DNA of 64,000 bases, taken from contig NZ_CP163512.1 of assembly GCF_041075285.1 (NCBI RefSeq), positions 1,550,001 through 1,614,000 on the forward strand, read 5' to 3'. The stretch's first letter is position 1. The number at the start of each line of letters is the position of its first letter. The translations under genes were made by a program, and so were the position numbers. This stretch comes from Providencia rettgeri (GTDB lineage: Bacteria; Pseudomonadota; Gammaproteobacteria; Enterobacterales; Enterobacteriaceae). Under the pieces are notes generated by a model, which worked only from the letters and a program-made list of their open reading frames with translations, ran no database searches and was not told the DNA's origin. Of this stretch, positions 34,628 to 45,205 are shown in pieces.

Positions 34628-36202
34628 CTATTCAGCGGTTCTGGTACTTGTGCGGATAAGGTAATCAAAGGCGCTAAGTGCGGCTTTTGCCCCTTCTCCG
34701 GCAGAGATAATAATTTGTTTATATGGCACTGTCGTACAGTCACCCGCAGCAAATATGCCTTTTACACTGGTTTCATTGCGTGCATCGATCTCAATTTCAC
34801 CCATACGGTTTTTTGTGACAGCGTCACCTAACCAATGTGTATTGGGCAATAAACCAATTTGTACGAAAGCACCGGCAACCTCTAAAGAGTGCACACTTTC
34901 ATCTGTGCGGTCTTTATACTCAAGGCTGGTCATTTTGCTGCCATCACCTTTTACTTCAAGGGTTTGAGCATTCAAAATAATATCGACGTTTTTCAGGCTG
35001 CGGGCTTTTTGTTGTAAAACGGAGTCCGCTTTTAACTCTGGTGCAAACTCAAGTACAGTGACATGGTCAACCACGCCAGCTAAGTCAATGGCAGCTTCAA
35101 TACCCGAGTTACCACCGCCAATAACTGCAACGCGCTTACCTTTAAACAATGGACCATCACAGTGTGGGCAGAACGTCACCCCTTTAGTGCGATATTCTTG
35201 CTCCCCTGGCACACCCATGTTTCGCCAACGTGCACCTGTTGCAATAATAATGCTGCGCGATTTTAAAACACCACCAGAAACCGTTTCAATTTGGTGTAAG
35301 CCACCTTCTTCTGTCGCTGGGATCAATTTTGCAACGGATTGACCATCAATTACATCGACATCATAGCTGTCGACATGGTTTTTCAATGCACCAGCAAAAA
35401 TGGCACCTTCTGTTTTGATAACTGAAATATAGTTTTCAATATCAACTGTATCCATTACTTGGCCACCAAAACGCTCACCGATGACGCCTGTGCGAATACC
35501 TTTACGCGCCGTATAAATTGCTGCTGATGCGCCTGCTGGGCCACTACCAATCACCAGAACTTCAAAAGGCTCACGTTCGCTCAATGACTTAGCAGCACGA
35601 GCATCTGCATTAGTATCCACTTTGCTGACGATTTCACTCAATGTCATGCGGCCTTGACCAAATTCTTTGCCATTTAAGTAAACAGCGGGAACCCCCATTA
35701 CATTACGCTCATCAATTTCATGTTGGAAAAGCGCACCATCAATCGCGGTATGACTGATATTTGGGTTTAAAACCGCCATTAAATTCAATGCTTGAACGAC
35801 ATCTGGGCAGTTGTGGCAAGATAATGAATAATACGTTTCGAATTGGAACTCGCCTTCTAGGCCTTTCACTTGCTCTAATAGCTCTTGTGCTTCTTTTGAT
35901 GGGTGACCGCCAATTTGTAATAATGCCAGCACAAGAGAGGTAAATTCGTGTCCCAATGGTGAACCGGCAAAACGTAAGCCACTGTCAACACCTGGGTTAG
36001 TAATTAAAAATGATGGCGTTCTTAACGCGCTGTTACGCTCTTCACGTACACTCACTTTGTCAGACAGCGAGGCAATTTGGTTGAGCAATTGCTTAATTTC
36101 GTTTGATTTTTGGCTGTCGTCTAAATTAGCAACTAATTCAACGGGTTTAGTTAAACGTTCTAAATAGGCTTTTAATTGGGCCTGTAAATTGTTGTCGAGC
36201 AT
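34628..36202 (-). CDS. ahpF: Alkyl hydroperoxide reductase subunit F
   Basis: The 524-residue flavoprotein contains an N-terminal double thioredoxin fold with a CxxC (SCHNCPDV), a FAD Rossmann motif [19 protein letters not shown], a TrxR-type catalytic [10 protein letters not shown], and a second NADH-binding [15 protein letters not shown]. It reduces AhpC disulfide using NADH. The ATG at 36202 ([11 protein letters not shown]) with AAGGGG upstream is preferred to the longer frame at 36226. It is 127 bp downstream of ahpC on the same strand. Confidence 0.97.
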   Translation of the reverse strand: MLDNNLQAQLKAYLERLTKPVELVANLDDSQKSNEIKQLLNQIASLSDKVSVREERNSALRTPSFLITNPGVDSGLRFAGSPLGHEFTSLVLALLQIGGHPSKEAQELLEQVKGLEGEFQFETYYSLSCHNCPDVVQALNLMAVLNPNISHTAIDGALFQHEIDERNVMGVPAVYLNGKEFGQGRMTLSEIVSKVDTNADARAAKSLSEREPFEVLVIGSGPAGASAAIYTARKGIRTGVIGERFGGQVMDTVDIENYISVIKTEGAIFAGALKNHVDSYDVDVIDGQSVAKLIPATEEGGLHQIETVSGGVLKSRSIIIATGARWRNMGVPGEQEYRTKGVTFCPHCDGPLFKGKRVAVIGGGNSGIEAAIDLAGVVDHVTVLEFAPELKADSVLQQKARSLKNVDIILNAQTLEVKGDGSKMTSLEYKDRTDESVHSLEVAGAFVQIGLLPNTHWLGDAVTKNRMGEIEIDARNETSVKGIFAAGDCTTVPYKQIIISAGEGAKAALSAFDYLIRTSTRTAE

Positions 36203-36329
36203 GTAATCCCCTTTAATTTTTATCATAAAATCGGGTACATATACCCGTCATACTGCAAGTTACAGGCATGGTATTATTGCACTTAGCGCCTGTAACTTGA
36301 GTCATCTAAAATTAATCAATCAAAATGAA

Positions 36330-36893
36330 TTAGATTTTGCCGACTAAATCTAAAGATGGGGACAGTGTTGCGTCACCTTCTTGCCATTTTGCAGGGCAAA
36401 CTTCACCTGGGTGGCTAGCAACATATTGAGCCGCTTTCACTTTACGCAGTAAGTCAGCTGCGTCACGACCAATACCTTCAGCAGTGATTTCGATGGCTTG
36501 AATAATACCTTGAGGGTCAACCACAAATGTTCCGCGATCTGCTAAGCCTTCAGCTTCACGCATATTTTCAAAGTTACGTGTCAGTGCGCCCGTTGGGTCA
36601 CCGATCATTGCATATTTGATTTTACCAATGGTGTCTGAGCTTGCATGCCATGCTTTATGGGTAAAATGTGTATCAGTAGAAACAGAGAAAATTTCAACAC
36701 CTAATTTTTGGAATTCTTCGTAATGATCTGCAAGGTCGCCGAGTTCAGTTGGGCAAACAAAAGTAAAGTCCGCTGGATAAAAGAAGAAAACACTCCATTT
36801 ACCTGCTACGTCTTTTTCAGATACTTCGATAAATTTACCGTCTTTAAATGCTTGGTTAGTAAATGGTTTGATTTGAGTATTAATTAATGACAT
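36330..36893 (-). CDS. ahpC: Alkyl hydroperoxide reductase subunit C (peroxiredoxin)
   Basis: The 187-residue 2-Cys peroxiredoxin has peroxidatic Cys47 in DFTFVCPTE and resolving Cys near residue 166 in GEVCPAKW. Its length equals E. coli AhpC. It reduces hydrogen peroxide and organic peroxides in the cytoplasm and is recycled by AhpF. An OxyR-like motif lies about 60-95 bp upstream. Confidence 0.97.
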   Translation of the reverse strand: MSLINTQIKPFTNQAFKDGKFIEVSEKDVAGKWSVFFFYPADFTFVCPTELGDLADHYEEFQKLGVEIFSVSTDTHFTHKAWHASSDTIGKIKYAMIGDPTGALTRNFENMREAEGLADRGTFVVDPQGIIQAIEITAEGIGRDAADLLRKVKAAQYVASHPGEVCPAKWQEGDATLSPSLDLVGKI

Positions 36894-36950
36894 ATGATGT
36901 TCTCCTGTTTGGTTGCCTATTAAGTTACTGTTTTGCAGTGACTTAATCCA

Positions 36951-36987
36951 ATCAGTACGTACTATCGATTTGATAGGTATAATCTAG
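36951..36987 (-). promoter_or_regulatory. Candidate OxyR-binding site upstream of ahpC
   Basis: Four tetramers spaced at 11 bp read ATCA, CTAT, ATAG, CTAG on the plus strand at 36951, 36962, 36973 and 36984. The OxyR consensus is ATAG-N7-CTAT-N7-ATAG-N7-CTAT, so 13 of 16 key bases match. The position 58-95 bp before the ahpC ATG fits activation of ahpCF by peroxide. Confidence 0.5.
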
Positions 36988-37016
36988 TCATTTATAATAA
37001 TTGATAGGCAATGCAT

Positions 37017-37053
37017 TAAAACGCTTACTGAAGCCTTCAGCAAGCGTTTTATT
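37017..37053 (-). terminator. Terminator of the yhiI-rbbA-yhhJ operon
   Basis: On the minus strand AAACGCTTGCTGAAG pairs with CTTCAGTAAGCGTTT, followed by T-rich sequence, 27 bp after the yhhJ stop. Confidence 0.7.
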
Positions 37054-37079
37054 GTTAGCTAAGCAATTTAAGTCGGTTA

Positions 37080-38210
37080 TTAGGCCATTGTTGCAATGGT
37101 TTTACGAAAACGAATTAAGGCGAAAGTGAAGAAGACACTGCCGATAACCAGTAAAATGGCAAACTGTGACCAAACGATTGGGAAACCGGCACCGCGGTAT
37201 AAAATCGCCTGAGCTAAACTCACAAAGTGGGTGGTTGGCATAGTTAACATAATATCCTGCACTAATTGTGGCATACTTTCCCTTGCCGTCATCCCACCTG
37301 AAAGCATATTCAATGGCAATAATACTAAGATCATTAATAACCCAAACTGGGGCATCGAACGCGCAATAGTCCCCATAAAAATGCCAATAGAAGTGGTCGC
37401 AAAAAGGCTTAGTGCAACGCCACACATAAACAGCAAAATTGAGCCTTCGATAGGTACTTGGAGTAGCGTCTTAACCACCAACATCAATGACACACCTGAA
37501 GCTATTAGCACCACTAATCCCATAGACCATATTTTAGACATCATGATCTCAAAAGGGGTTAATGGCATCACCATTAAGTGCTCAACCGTGCCATGTTCCC
37601 TTTCACGGATCAACGCAGCCCCTGTCAAAACAATCGATAACATAGTGATATTGTTGATAATGGCCATTACCGAACCGAACCACGATTGCGTTAAGTTTGG
37701 GTTAAAACGCATGCGAACTTCTAGGTCAACGGGTAAACTCGCATTACTCCGATATTTCGCTAAAAACTCATTAACCTCACCAAGGGTGATATTTTGAATA
37801 TAGCTGTTCCCTAAAAAGGCTTGGCTCATACGTGTAGCATCAATATTCACCTGAATTTCAGGGTGCCTACCCGCTAAAACATCCCGTTGAAAATTAGGTG
37901 GAATATCTAACGCGAAGGTGTATGAACCGCGATTAAGCAAACCATCGATTTGGTCTGATGTAATATCCGCAGGCGGTAAAAAATACGGCGCATAGAAGCT
38001 ATTAATAATCCGATTAGATAACTGTGATTTGTCTTGGTCTGCAATGGCAATCGGTGCATTGTGCAATGAGCCGGGTGTCACTGTTGCTGACGAATAAATC
38101 GAAACCGTAAACGCGAACACAATCAAAGCCAGCATCGCTTTATCACGCCCTAAACTTCGTAACTCCTTAATACCTAAATTAAAAATATTTTGAATTTTAC
38201 GTATCATCAT
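37080..38210 (-). CDS. yhhJ: ABC-2 type transporter permease YhhJ
   Basis: The 376-residue protein has one N-terminal membrane helix, a large soluble loop with DIPPNFQRDVLAGRHPEIQV, then five C-terminal helices with REREHGTVEHLMVMPLTPFEIMMSKIW, the ABC-2 permease signature. This is the architecture and length of E. coli YhhJ. It is the last gene of the yhiI-rbbA-yhhJ operon; its start overlaps the rbbA stop by 1 nt. It is predicted to form an efflux channel with RbbA's membrane half. Confidence 0.92.
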   Translation of the reverse strand: MMIRKIQNIFNLGIKELRSLGRDKAMLALIVFAFTVSIYSSATVTPGSLHNAPIAIADQDKSQLSNRIINSFYAPYFLPPADITSDQIDGLLNRGSYTFALDIPPNFQRDVLAGRHPEIQVNIDATRMSQAFLGNSYIQNITLGEVNEFLAKYRSNASLPVDLEVRMRFNPNLTQSWFGSVMAIINNITMLSIVLTGAALIREREHGTVEHLMVMPLTPFEIMMSKIWSMGLVVLIASGVSLMLVVKTLLQVPIEGSILLFMCGVALSLFATTSIGIFMGTIARSMPQFGLLMILVLLPLNMLSGGMTARESMPQLVQDIMLTMPTTHFVSLAQAILYRGAGFPIVWSQFAILLVIGSVFFTFALIRFRKTIATMA

Positions 38211-40966
38211 TAGGACTCCTGCTTTTTCAGGAATAACACGCTTAGCCCGATGACCAGTGGAACGGTGATCAATAACGGGATAAATGATGCCTGTAAATCG
38301 AATAAATTAAGGCCTTTGGAAAACGTCCCTCGCGTAATAGTGAGGAAGTGCGAAGTCGGATAAACCATCCCAACCCAGCGGCCAATCCCCTCTAACGAAG
38401 AAACGGGGTCAATCATTCCAGAAAACTGTGTCGCAGGTATTAATGTGATGATGGAAGTACCAAAAATGGCCGCGATTTGGCTTTTCATAAAGCAAGAAAT
38501 TAATAAGCCAATCCCCGTTGCTATGCTTACATACAAGAATGCAGCAAGCGTCAGCGTTAAAAAACTGCCTTTGAATTCCACGCCAAAAATATACACCGAT
38601 AAAATACAGAGCAGTACAAAGTTAAACATGCCTAATAAAATATAGGGAAGTTGTTTACCCAGCAAAAACTCTAATTTGGTGATCGGGGTGACATAAAGAT
38701 TAATAATGGAACCTAGTTCTTTTTCCCTTACCACACTTAACGCACTTAGCATGGCCGGGATCATCATTAATAATAATGGAATAACCGCAGGGACGATAGC
38801 CGGTAAGCTGCGGACATCCGGGTTATAACGATAGCGTGTTTCTATATCAATAGCCGGTATACCTGCTACTCCCACGGGTTGTTTTGCTGCCATGGTACTT
38901 AACCATGCAAGGTGCATAGCTTGCACATAACCACGAACCGTCTCTGCACGGTTTGGCATTGCACCGTCTATCCAAACACCGATTTTTACATTGTTACCAC
39001 GAGCAACATCACGTGCAAAATTCGGTGGTATTTCAATGGCAACAGTGATTTGCCCGCTACGCATACCGTCTTCGAGTGCGTCATAATCTTGAAGCGGTGG
39101 CTGTTCAATAAAATAACGGGACCCCGCTAGGTTTAACGTATAACCTTGACTAAGACCAGTTTGATCGCGATCTAGCACCGAAAAACGTAAGTTTTCAACG
39201 TCCATGCTGATCCCATATCCCATAATAAACATCAAGATCACGGTGCCAAGCAAAGCAAGGGTAGAACGTACCGGATCTCGCCGCAGTTCCATTCCTTCCC
39301 GAATGGAATAGCTAAATAAGCGACGTAAGCTAAACCGTTTTTTCAATGCTTCTGTCGCTTGTTCTTTTAGCGCTGAATCAACATGGAATTCAGGTACGGC
39401 TTCAGTTTCTCGTCCTGCATCACCGACAGCATCTTGTAAATAAGCAATAAAAGTTTCTTCAAGTGTAGCCAAACCGCGCTTTTTAGTCAGATTTGCTGGG
39501 GTATCACAATCCAGTACCTTACCGGCGTGCATCAAGGAGATCCGGTCACAACGCTCCGCCTCATTCATAAAGTGTGTGGAGATAAAAATTGTGACGCCGT
39601 CACGTCTTGATAGATCAACCATTAGCGCCCAGAACATATCTCTGGCGACGGGGTCAACGCCGGATGTAGGTTCATCCAGGATCAGCATTTCAGGTTCATG
39701 AATAACAGCAACAGCCAGTGACAAACGCTGACGTATCCCCAACGGTAAATCGTCAGGCATGGTATTCCTAACCTCATTCAATTCAAATCGTTGGCACATG
39801 TCATCAACACGGCGTTCAATTTTCTCTTCTGGGATATGGAATAGTTTTGCGTGTAAAACTAAGTTTTGCTCTACACTCAGTTCGCTATACAGCGAAAACG
39901 CTTGGGACATATACCCTACACGTTTACGCGTTTCGATATCTTTTGGGTCGATCTCCTGCCCAAATAACCAAGCTCGCCCTTCACTGGCTTGCAAAAGCCC
40001 TGTCAGCATTTTCATGGTCGTTGATTTACCACAACCATTGGAGCCTAAGAATCCAAAAATCTCCCCTTTTGGGATCTTAAAATTGACGTGATCAACGGCA
40101 ACAAAGTCGCCAAATCGCATAGTTAAATCTTGCGCTTCAATCGCGATAACATCATCCTTTGAGGTGTCTCTCGGTGGTATAACAACTCGTTTGTGACCAC
40201 TGCGTTTTTCTTCAGGTAATAGTTTAATAAACGCAGCTTCGAGATCTTCACATTGTGTTTGGGCTTTTAATTCCGAAGCATGGCCGGTCGCTAACACTTT
40301 TCCATCATCCATTGCCACCAGCCAATCGAACCGTTCCGCTTCTTCCATGTAAGCGGTTGCCACCAACACACTCATATTGGTTTGGCGTAAACGAATACGA
40401 TCAATTAAGTCCCAAAATTGGGCACGTGACAAGGGGTCAACCCCTGTGGTAGGTTCATCAAGAATTAACAAGTCAGGATCGTGGATAAGTGCGCAGCATA
40501 AACCGAGTTTCTGTTTCATACCACCCGATAATTTACCTGCTGGGCGGTCTTTAAAAGGCGCTAAACCTGTGCTTTCTAACAAGTCTTGAATACGGTATTC
40601 CCTTTCTGCTTTTGATTGCCCAAATAAACGACCAAAAAAGTCCACATTTTCATACACTGATAATGTATGGTAGAGGTTTTTTCCGAGTCCTTGCGGCATA
40701 TAAGCGATACGCGGGCATACTGCGCGACGATGATCAACATCATTCATATCACCATCAAGTACAATTACATTTCCTTGTTGAATAGCCCGCGCCCCAGCAA
40801 TCAGAGACATTAAGCTCGATTTCCCGACACCATCAGGACCAATCAAACCAACCATCTTGCGAGCGGGGATCGTAAGGACAATGTCATCCAATGCACAATT
40901 TTCACCGTAATGCTGGCTGACATGCTGTATATCAATGATCACATCATCCATCAGTTTATTGGTCAT
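38210..40966 (-). CDS. rbbA: Ribosome-associated ATPase/ABC permease fusion RbbA
   Basis: The 918-residue protein matches RbbA (911 residues in E. coli). Two ABC domains are fused to an ABC-2 permease. Domain 1 has Walker [10 protein letters not shown] and signature [11 protein letters not shown]. Domain 2 (from about residue 280) has GSNGCGKST, a degenerate signature [13 protein letters not shown] and Walker [15 protein letters not shown]. The C-terminal third has about six membrane helices and [22 protein letters not shown]. coli RbbA binds ribosomes and promotes E-site tRNA release; the membrane half suggests transport too. It overlaps yhiI by 4 nt. Confidence 0.94.
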   Translation of the reverse strand: MTNKLMDDVIIDIQHVSQHYGENCALDDIVLTIPARKMVGLIGPDGVGKSSLMSLIAGARAIQQGNVIVLDGDMNDVDHRRAVCPRIAYMPQGLGKNLYHTLSVYENVDFFGRLFGQSKAEREYRIQDLLESTGLAPFKDRPAGKLSGGMKQKLGLCCALIHDPDLLILDEPTTGVDPLSRAQFWDLIDRIRLRQTNMSVLVATAYMEEAERFDWLVAMDDGKVLATGHASELKAQTQCEDLEAAFIKLLPEEKRSGHKRVVIPPRDTSKDDVIAIEAQDLTMRFGDFVAVDHVNFKIPKGEIFGFLGSNGCGKSTTMKMLTGLLQASEGRAWLFGQEIDPKDIETRKRVGYMSQAFSLYSELSVEQNLVLHAKLFHIPEEKIERRVDDMCQRFELNEVRNTMPDDLPLGIRQRLSLAVAVIHEPEMLILDEPTSGVDPVARDMFWALMVDLSRRDGVTIFISTHFMNEAERCDRISLMHAGKVLDCDTPANLTKKRGLATLEETFIAYLQDAVGDAGRETEAVPEFHVDSALKEQATEALKKRFSLRRLFSYSIREGMELRRDPVRSTLALLGTVILMFIMGYGISMDVENLRFSVLDRDQTGLSQGYTLNLAGSRYFIEQPPLQDYDALEDGMRSGQITVAIEIPPNFARDVARGNNVKIGVWIDGAMPNRAETVRGYVQAMHLAWLSTMAAKQPVGVAGIPAIDIETRYRYNPDVRSLPAIVPAVIPLLLMMIPAMLSALSVVREKELGSIINLYVTPITKLEFLLGKQLPYILLGMFNFVLLCILSVYIFGVEFKGSFLTLTLAAFLYVSIATGIGLLISCFMKSQIAAIFGTSIITLIPATQFSGMIDPVSSLEGIGRWVGMVYPTSHFLTITRGTFSKGLNLFDLQASFIPLLITVPLVIGLSVLFLKKQES

Positions 40967-42033
40967 TGTGGTAATCTCACCTCGAGTTCAGTCGGCCAAG
41001 ATGTTTTGGAGTCTAAACGGACATAAGCTTTACCCGGCAATCCTGTTTTCACATATTCAAGGTGTTTTTCGAGCAATTCAGGGGAGATGCGAGCGCGAAC
41101 GCGAAACATCAGTTTTAAGCGTTCATTTTGTGTTTCAACGGTTTTTGGTGTGAACTGCGCAACACTGGCAACAAAAGTGGTTTTAGCGGGAATAACAATA
41201 TTCGGAGCTGCATCCAAAATAATATGAACATCACTGCCTAATGCCACTTTCCCTGCTTCTTCCGTTGGTAAGAAAAACGTCATGTATACATCACTTAAAT
41301 CCACCATATTCAGTACACGCCCCCCCGCACCGAGGACTTCCCCGGGTTCAGCTACGCGATATTGAATACGTCCATTGCGGGGCGCTTTTAATATGCTGTC
41401 ATCTAAATCCGCCATAATGCGGCGTTCAGTTGCAGTCGCAGCATCCACACGGTTTTTAGCTTGCACTATGCCTGCATTTGCAGAGTCAATCGCCGATGTC
41501 GCGGCGGCAACTTGTGCTTTTGACGCTTCTAAAGCAGCACGTGATCCTTGCATTTGGGCGGTATCATCATCTACCTGTTGTTGAGAAACTGCTTTCGTTC
41601 TGACCAATGCTCGTGAGCGGTTCAGTCGCTTTTGTGCTGCATCGAGCTCTGCTTCACGTTGACGCACAACAGCTTGAGCGGCCACTTTTTCACTTTGACG
41701 TTGAGCAAGCGCTGATTCAGCAGTGGTCACAGCACTAATGGCTTGGCGTAATTGAGCTTGTACTTCATGAAGCTGTTCTTGAAGCGCTCGAGTATCCATC
41801 CGAGCTAATTCTTGCCCTTCTTTAACAAAATCGCCTTCTCTCACATTAATGGTGTCGATTCGACCGGCAGTTTTCGTCGCAATATCAATTTCTGTTGCTT
41901 CGATGCGACCATTACTTTGCGCAAAACCCTCTGGTAACCCTCCGGAATTGACGCTCCAGTAATAGAAACCACCAGCAGCAATAATTAATATTAAAATGAT
42001 GTAAAAAGATATTTTCTGCTTATTTATTTTCAT
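40963..42033 (-). CDS. yhiI: HlyD family membrane-fusion protein YhiI
   Basis: The 356-residue protein has an N-terminal signal anchor ([20 protein letters not shown]), a lipoyl-type region ([36 protein letters not shown]), long coiled-coil heptads around residues 75-190, and a C-terminal beta-barrel segment. It is the periplasmic adaptor that links the RbbA/YhhJ inner-membrane complex to an outer-membrane channel. It is the first gene of the operon, with AAGGGATGGT before the ATG. Confidence 0.93.
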   Translation of the reverse strand: MKINKQKISFYIILILIIAAGGFYYWSVNSGGLPEGFAQSNGRIEATEIDIATKTAGRIDTINVREGDFVKEGQELARMDTRALQEQLHEVQAQLRQAISAVTTAESALAQRQSEKVAAQAVVRQREAELDAAQKRLNRSRALVRTKAVSQQQVDDDTAQMQGSRAALEASKAQVAAATSAIDSANAGIVQAKNRVDAATATERRIMADLDDSILKAPRNGRIQYRVAEPGEVLGAGGRVLNMVDLSDVYMTFFLPTEEAGKVALGSDVHIILDAAPNIVIPAKTTFVASVAQFTPKTVETQNERLKLMFRVRARISPELLEKHLEYVKTGLPGKAYVRLDSKTSWPTELEVRLPQ

Positions 42034-42403
42034 ACCATCCCTTTTCCATTAAATGAGAAAACAGTGAACAACAATTATTTTAATTATTAACCTGGTGAAA
42101 TTAATAAAGGCACATAACTGTTAATATGCGAAATAAATACAGCCAAATACGAAACAAGAAAATTATAGGTTTAAAATAGGCAATGCCCGTGTAATCGCTG
42201 TTCAGTCATCAGCTATCTATCTAATTTAATGAAAGTTTATCAAAATTCGAATTAGGTAGAATTGCCTTGCATCACAAAAAAACAGAATAAATTAACAAAA
42301 TTCATAAGAAGGCATTAATTGTATAACTTTAGATGAAATATTAAAAAAGCAAAGCCAGTAAATAAATTTACTGCCTCAGACAGCTGACAAACATAAAATA
42401 GTT

Positions 42404-42503
42404 GGCAGCTGGTTGGATGGGTTTTGAAAATAAAATGAAAAATCAATGCATTGATTTTCGCCTGATAGCACAAAGTGGAAAAAAACACGCTTTTCTCTCA
42501 CTT
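42404..42503 (+). repeat. Intergenic repeat family, copy A
   Basis: This copy runs from GGTTGGATGGGTTTTGAAAA through TGATTTTCGCCTGATAGCACAAAGTGG to CACTTTG. It shares its order of blocks (GGTTGGAT, a GAAAATCAAT palindrome, CAAAGTGG hairpin) with copies at 45228 and 59562. Hairpin arms CAAAGTG/CACTTTG close the end. Confidence 0.6.
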
Positions 42504-42517
42504 TGTCAACAAACTCC

Positions 42518-42539
42518 GCCAGTAAATCAGTTTACTGGC
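42518..42539. terminator. Hairpin downstream of the 42580 GNAT gene
   Basis: GCCAGTAAA pairs with TTTACTGGC around TCAG. It stands 40 bp after the GNAT stop and is followed on the plus side by ATTTTC, so its direction is uncertain. Confidence 0.5.
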
Positions 42540-42579
42540 ATTTTCAATGCAAACGTTATACTCGTTTAATTATTGACAA

Positions 42580-43056
42580 TTAACGGGCAAACTCCGCAAT
42601 GGTTTTTTCATCCATACGGTAACGAACCCACTCATCTTGTGGCTGTGCACCAATACTTTGATAAAAATCGATAGCAGGCTGATTCCAATCTAGCACACTC
42701 CATTCTAATCGTTGGCACTTCCTTTCCACGGCTAATCCTGCGATATATTTTAATAGTTTTTTTCCTGCACCTGCACCACGAAAATCGGGAGAGATATACA
42801 GATCTTCTAAATAGATACCGTTATTTCCTAACCAAGTTGAATAGCTGGTAAAGAAAACAGCATACCCCGCGGGTTTACCATCAACATAGCAAATAAGGGC
42901 TTCCGTTTTAGAATCTGCCCCAAATAGGGAGTTCTCGATATCAGCAACACTGGCTTTAACTTCATGGCGAGCTTTTTCATACTCCGCCAACTCAATAATC
43001 ATCTCTAAAATCAATCTAGCATCATCAATTGTTGCGGGTTTTATTTCTACGTTCAT
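42580..43056 (-). CDS. GNAT family N-acetyltransferase (diamine/YhbS-like)
   Basis: The 158-residue protein has IELAEYEKARHEVKASVADIENSLFG and YLEDLYISPDFRGAGAGKKLLKYIAGLA, then LEWSVLDWNQPAIDFYQSIGAQPQDEW. This arrangement is that of the spermidine/diamine N-acetyltransferase-like GNATs. The ATG at 43056 (MNVEIKPATIDDA) is preferred; the longer frame begins at a less likely codon at 43113. It is a single gene. Substrate is not certain. Confidence 0.85.
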   Translation of the reverse strand: MNVEIKPATIDDARLILEMIIELAEYEKARHEVKASVADIENSLFGADSKTEALICYVDGKPAGYAVFFTSYSTWLGNNGIYLEDLYISPDFRGAGAGKKLLKYIAGLAVERKCQRLEWSVLDWNQPAIDFYQSIGAQPQDEWVRYRMDEKTIAEFAR

Positions 43057-43287
43057 TTCAGGCTCTCTTATTATTTGAACTGCAATTTTATGCTTTGCAC
43101 CTAAAACCCCCAATACTTAGCAGTTTTATTCATATGAACGCACAGGATATAAGCGAGGTTTATATCTGTAGTAATACCTTTTACTGCAATTATTATCAAA
43201 TAGCGCATTTCTGATGCTTGCTCTCACTCTTCTGTTTGGTATGATGCGCACATTGTTCAACCCAACAAAAAATAAGGAGGCTAATTT

Positions 43288-43371
43288 ATGCTGTTGTGTG
43301 ATCTCATTGAATATTCACACTTCTTTGGTAATCGCCAAGGCTCAGGCTTTCACAGTTTTATACTGCGATAA
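43288..43371 (+). CDS. 27-codon leader-like ORF upstream of the ABC-F gene
   Basis: The ATG at 43288 has an ideal ribosome site (AAGGAGG at 43274-43280). The peptide is MLLCDLIEYSHFFGNRQGSG plus FHSFILR. A GCTCAGGC/GCCTGAGC stem begins inside it and closes just downstream at about 43382. The ABC-F gene starts 97 bp later. Leader peptides with stems often control ABC-F antibiotic-protection genes. This could equally be a small protein or a frameshifted remnant, because a second open frame follows to 43454. Confidence 0.4.
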   Translation: MLLCDLIEYSHFFGNRQGSGFHSFILR

Positions 43372-43468
43372 CCCTGCCTGAGCGAAGCCGTAAAGAAACC
43401 TTCCTCAGCTTACTGGGTTGTCGTTATGACTATCCATGGCATTGCTATGCCTAAAATTCGAGTAAGCT

Positions 43469-45205
43469 ATGAGCACTTTATTATCTGTAAAATCATTAAA
43501 TTATGACATTTCTACCCACTCGCTTTTAAATGATGTTTCATTCACCTTACAACAAGGTGACCGCATCGGTTTAATTGGACACAATGGCAGTGGAAAAAGT
43601 ACCTTATTGAAGCTACTTACCCAGCAACTTGTCCCTAACAGTGGTCACATTATTTACGCAAACCACTGCGTGACTGCGTATATTGAACAGCATTTACCTG
43701 AAGACGTTGCCCAACTGACACTCATTGATACCCTTGTGCAAAAAATCCCAGAGCAAGATCGACTCACTGAGCGCTGGCGGGCGGAAGTATTATTGTCTGA
43801 ATTAGGTTTTATCCCCCAACAGTGGGAACAAAAAGCCAATGAATTGAGTGGCGGCCAACACACTCGGCTACTTTTAGGGCGTGCTTTAATTGAACAACCT
43901 GATCTGTTGCTGTTAGATGAGCCCAGTAACCATCTGGATTTGCCTACCCTAATTTGGTTAGGGAATTTCCTTCAGTCTTGGAAAGGTAGCTTTGTTCTCG
44001 TTTCTCACGATCAAGCGTTACTGGATAAAGTGACTAACTGTACGTGGGTTTTACGTGATAAGTCGTTACTTTTCTATCGGTTACCCTGTAGTGAAGCACG
44101 CCTTGCCATAGCCGAAAAAGACAAAACAGATGAAAAACGTAATCAAGTGGAACAAAAAGAGATTGACCGAATTGCTTCCAGTGCAAAACGCTTAGCAATT
44201 TGGGGCCACGTTTATGATAACGAAGGCCTTTCTCGTAAAGCTAAACAAATGGAAAAACACATTGATAGGCTCAAAGAGTCTCAAACTGAATTAACTGAAG
44301 GCTATCAATGGACATTAGCCCTAAATGGTAAATCCATTCAGGCTGATCGTGTTTTAGAACTCGACGGAACCGAAGTTTCAACACCAACGGGTGAACGTTT
44401 GTTTACCACCAAGTTCCATCAGGTAAAAAGCGGTGACCGCATCGCCATTATGGGCGCAAATGGTTGTGGTAAATCAACTTTATTGCGCCTTCTTTGGCAG
44501 CATTATCAACATGATTTACGCAACACCAAACAGCTAAAGTTTCACCCAACCATTCGTGCTGGATATTATGATCAGCAACTAGAACAGTTAAACGACAACG
44601 ATAGCTTGTTGGATGCGCTCCGCCCTTTTGCATCTATCACGGATGAACAACGTAAAATGGCTCTTATCGGTGCTGGGTTCGCTTATACGCGTCACCAACA
44701 AACCGTTGCAACACTCAGTGGTGGTGAACGTGCGCGACTGCTGTTTATTGGTCTGAGTCTGGCTCAATATGAGCTCATCTTATTAGATGAACCAACAAAC
44801 CACCTTGATCTTGAAGGAAAAGAAGCGCTTAGTGAGCAAATTAGCCAGTTTTCTGGTGCATTACTGGTGGTCAGCCACGATAGGTGGCTAATTGAAAACA
44901 GTTGCCAACGTTTTTGGTTTATTGATGAGAATCGATTAGAGGAATACCACAATATTGATGATATTTATCATAAAATTGAAGGAGTAGCGCAATCTAACAG
45001 TTATACCGAGACTGTTGCTGACGACAATGCCGTTGAAGCTCACCCTCCGGTCATTTCACATGAAGATGAATTGTTGGAGAAATTATTGGTTTTAGAGGAA
45101 AAATTACAGGCTGATAAGCAACGTAAATTAAGTCATCAAAAACCACAATTACAGCAACAATGGAGTGATGAAATCGCACAGATACACGCGCAACTGGGAT
45201 TATAA
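43469..45205 (+). CDS. ABC-F family ATP-binding protein
   Basis: The 578-residue protein has two fused ABC domains and no membrane segment. Domain 1: Walker A GHNGSGKST (about 37-45), signature LSGGQHTRLLLGRAL, Walker B LLLLDEPSNHLDLP. Domain 2: GANGCGKST, LSGGERARLLFIGLSL, LILLDEPTNHLDLEGK. A linker of about 70 residues separates the domains and a coiled C-terminal tail follows. ABC-F proteins act on ribosomes, either as translation factors or by displacing antibiotics. The linker is not diagnostic by eye, so which of the two is not decided. It has a leader-like ORF upstream. Confidence 0.88.
   Translation: MSTLLSVKSLNYDISTHSLLNDVSFTLQQGDRIGLIGHNGSGKSTLLKLLTQQLVPNSGHIIYANHCVTAYIEQHLPEDVAQLTLIDTLVQKIPEQDRLTERWRAEVLLSELGFIPQQWEQKANELSGGQHTRLLLGRALIEQPDLLLLDEPSNHLDLPTLIWLGNFLQSWKGSFVLVSHDQALLDKVTNCTWVLRDKSLLFYRLPCSEARLAIAEKDKTDEKRNQVEQKEIDRIASSAKRLAIWGHVYDNEGLSRKAKQMEKHIDRLKESQTELTEGYQWTLALNGKSIQADRVLELDGTEVSTPTGERLFTTKFHQVKSGDRIAIMGANGCGKSTLLRLLWQHYQHDLRNTKQLKFHPTIRAGYYDQQLEQLNDNDSLLDALRPFASITDEQRKMALIGAGFAYTRHQQTVATLSGGERARLLFIGLSLAQYELILLDEPTNHLDLEGKEALSEQISQFSGALLVVSHDRWLIENSCQRFWFIDENRLEEYHNIDDIYHKIEGVAQSNSYTETVADDNAVEAHPPVISHEDELLEKLLVLEEKLQADKQRKLSHQKPQLQQQWSDEIAQIHAQLGL

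Larger units (their letters stand above)
42034..42579. other. 546-bp intergenic region with hairpins and a repeat-family copy
   Basis: No gene is seen. The stretch holds the yhiI promoter, a hairpin with CAGTAAAT/ATTTACTG arms near 42357, copy A of the intergenic repeat at about 42404-42503, and a second hairpin at 42518-42539. Confidence 0.55.
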
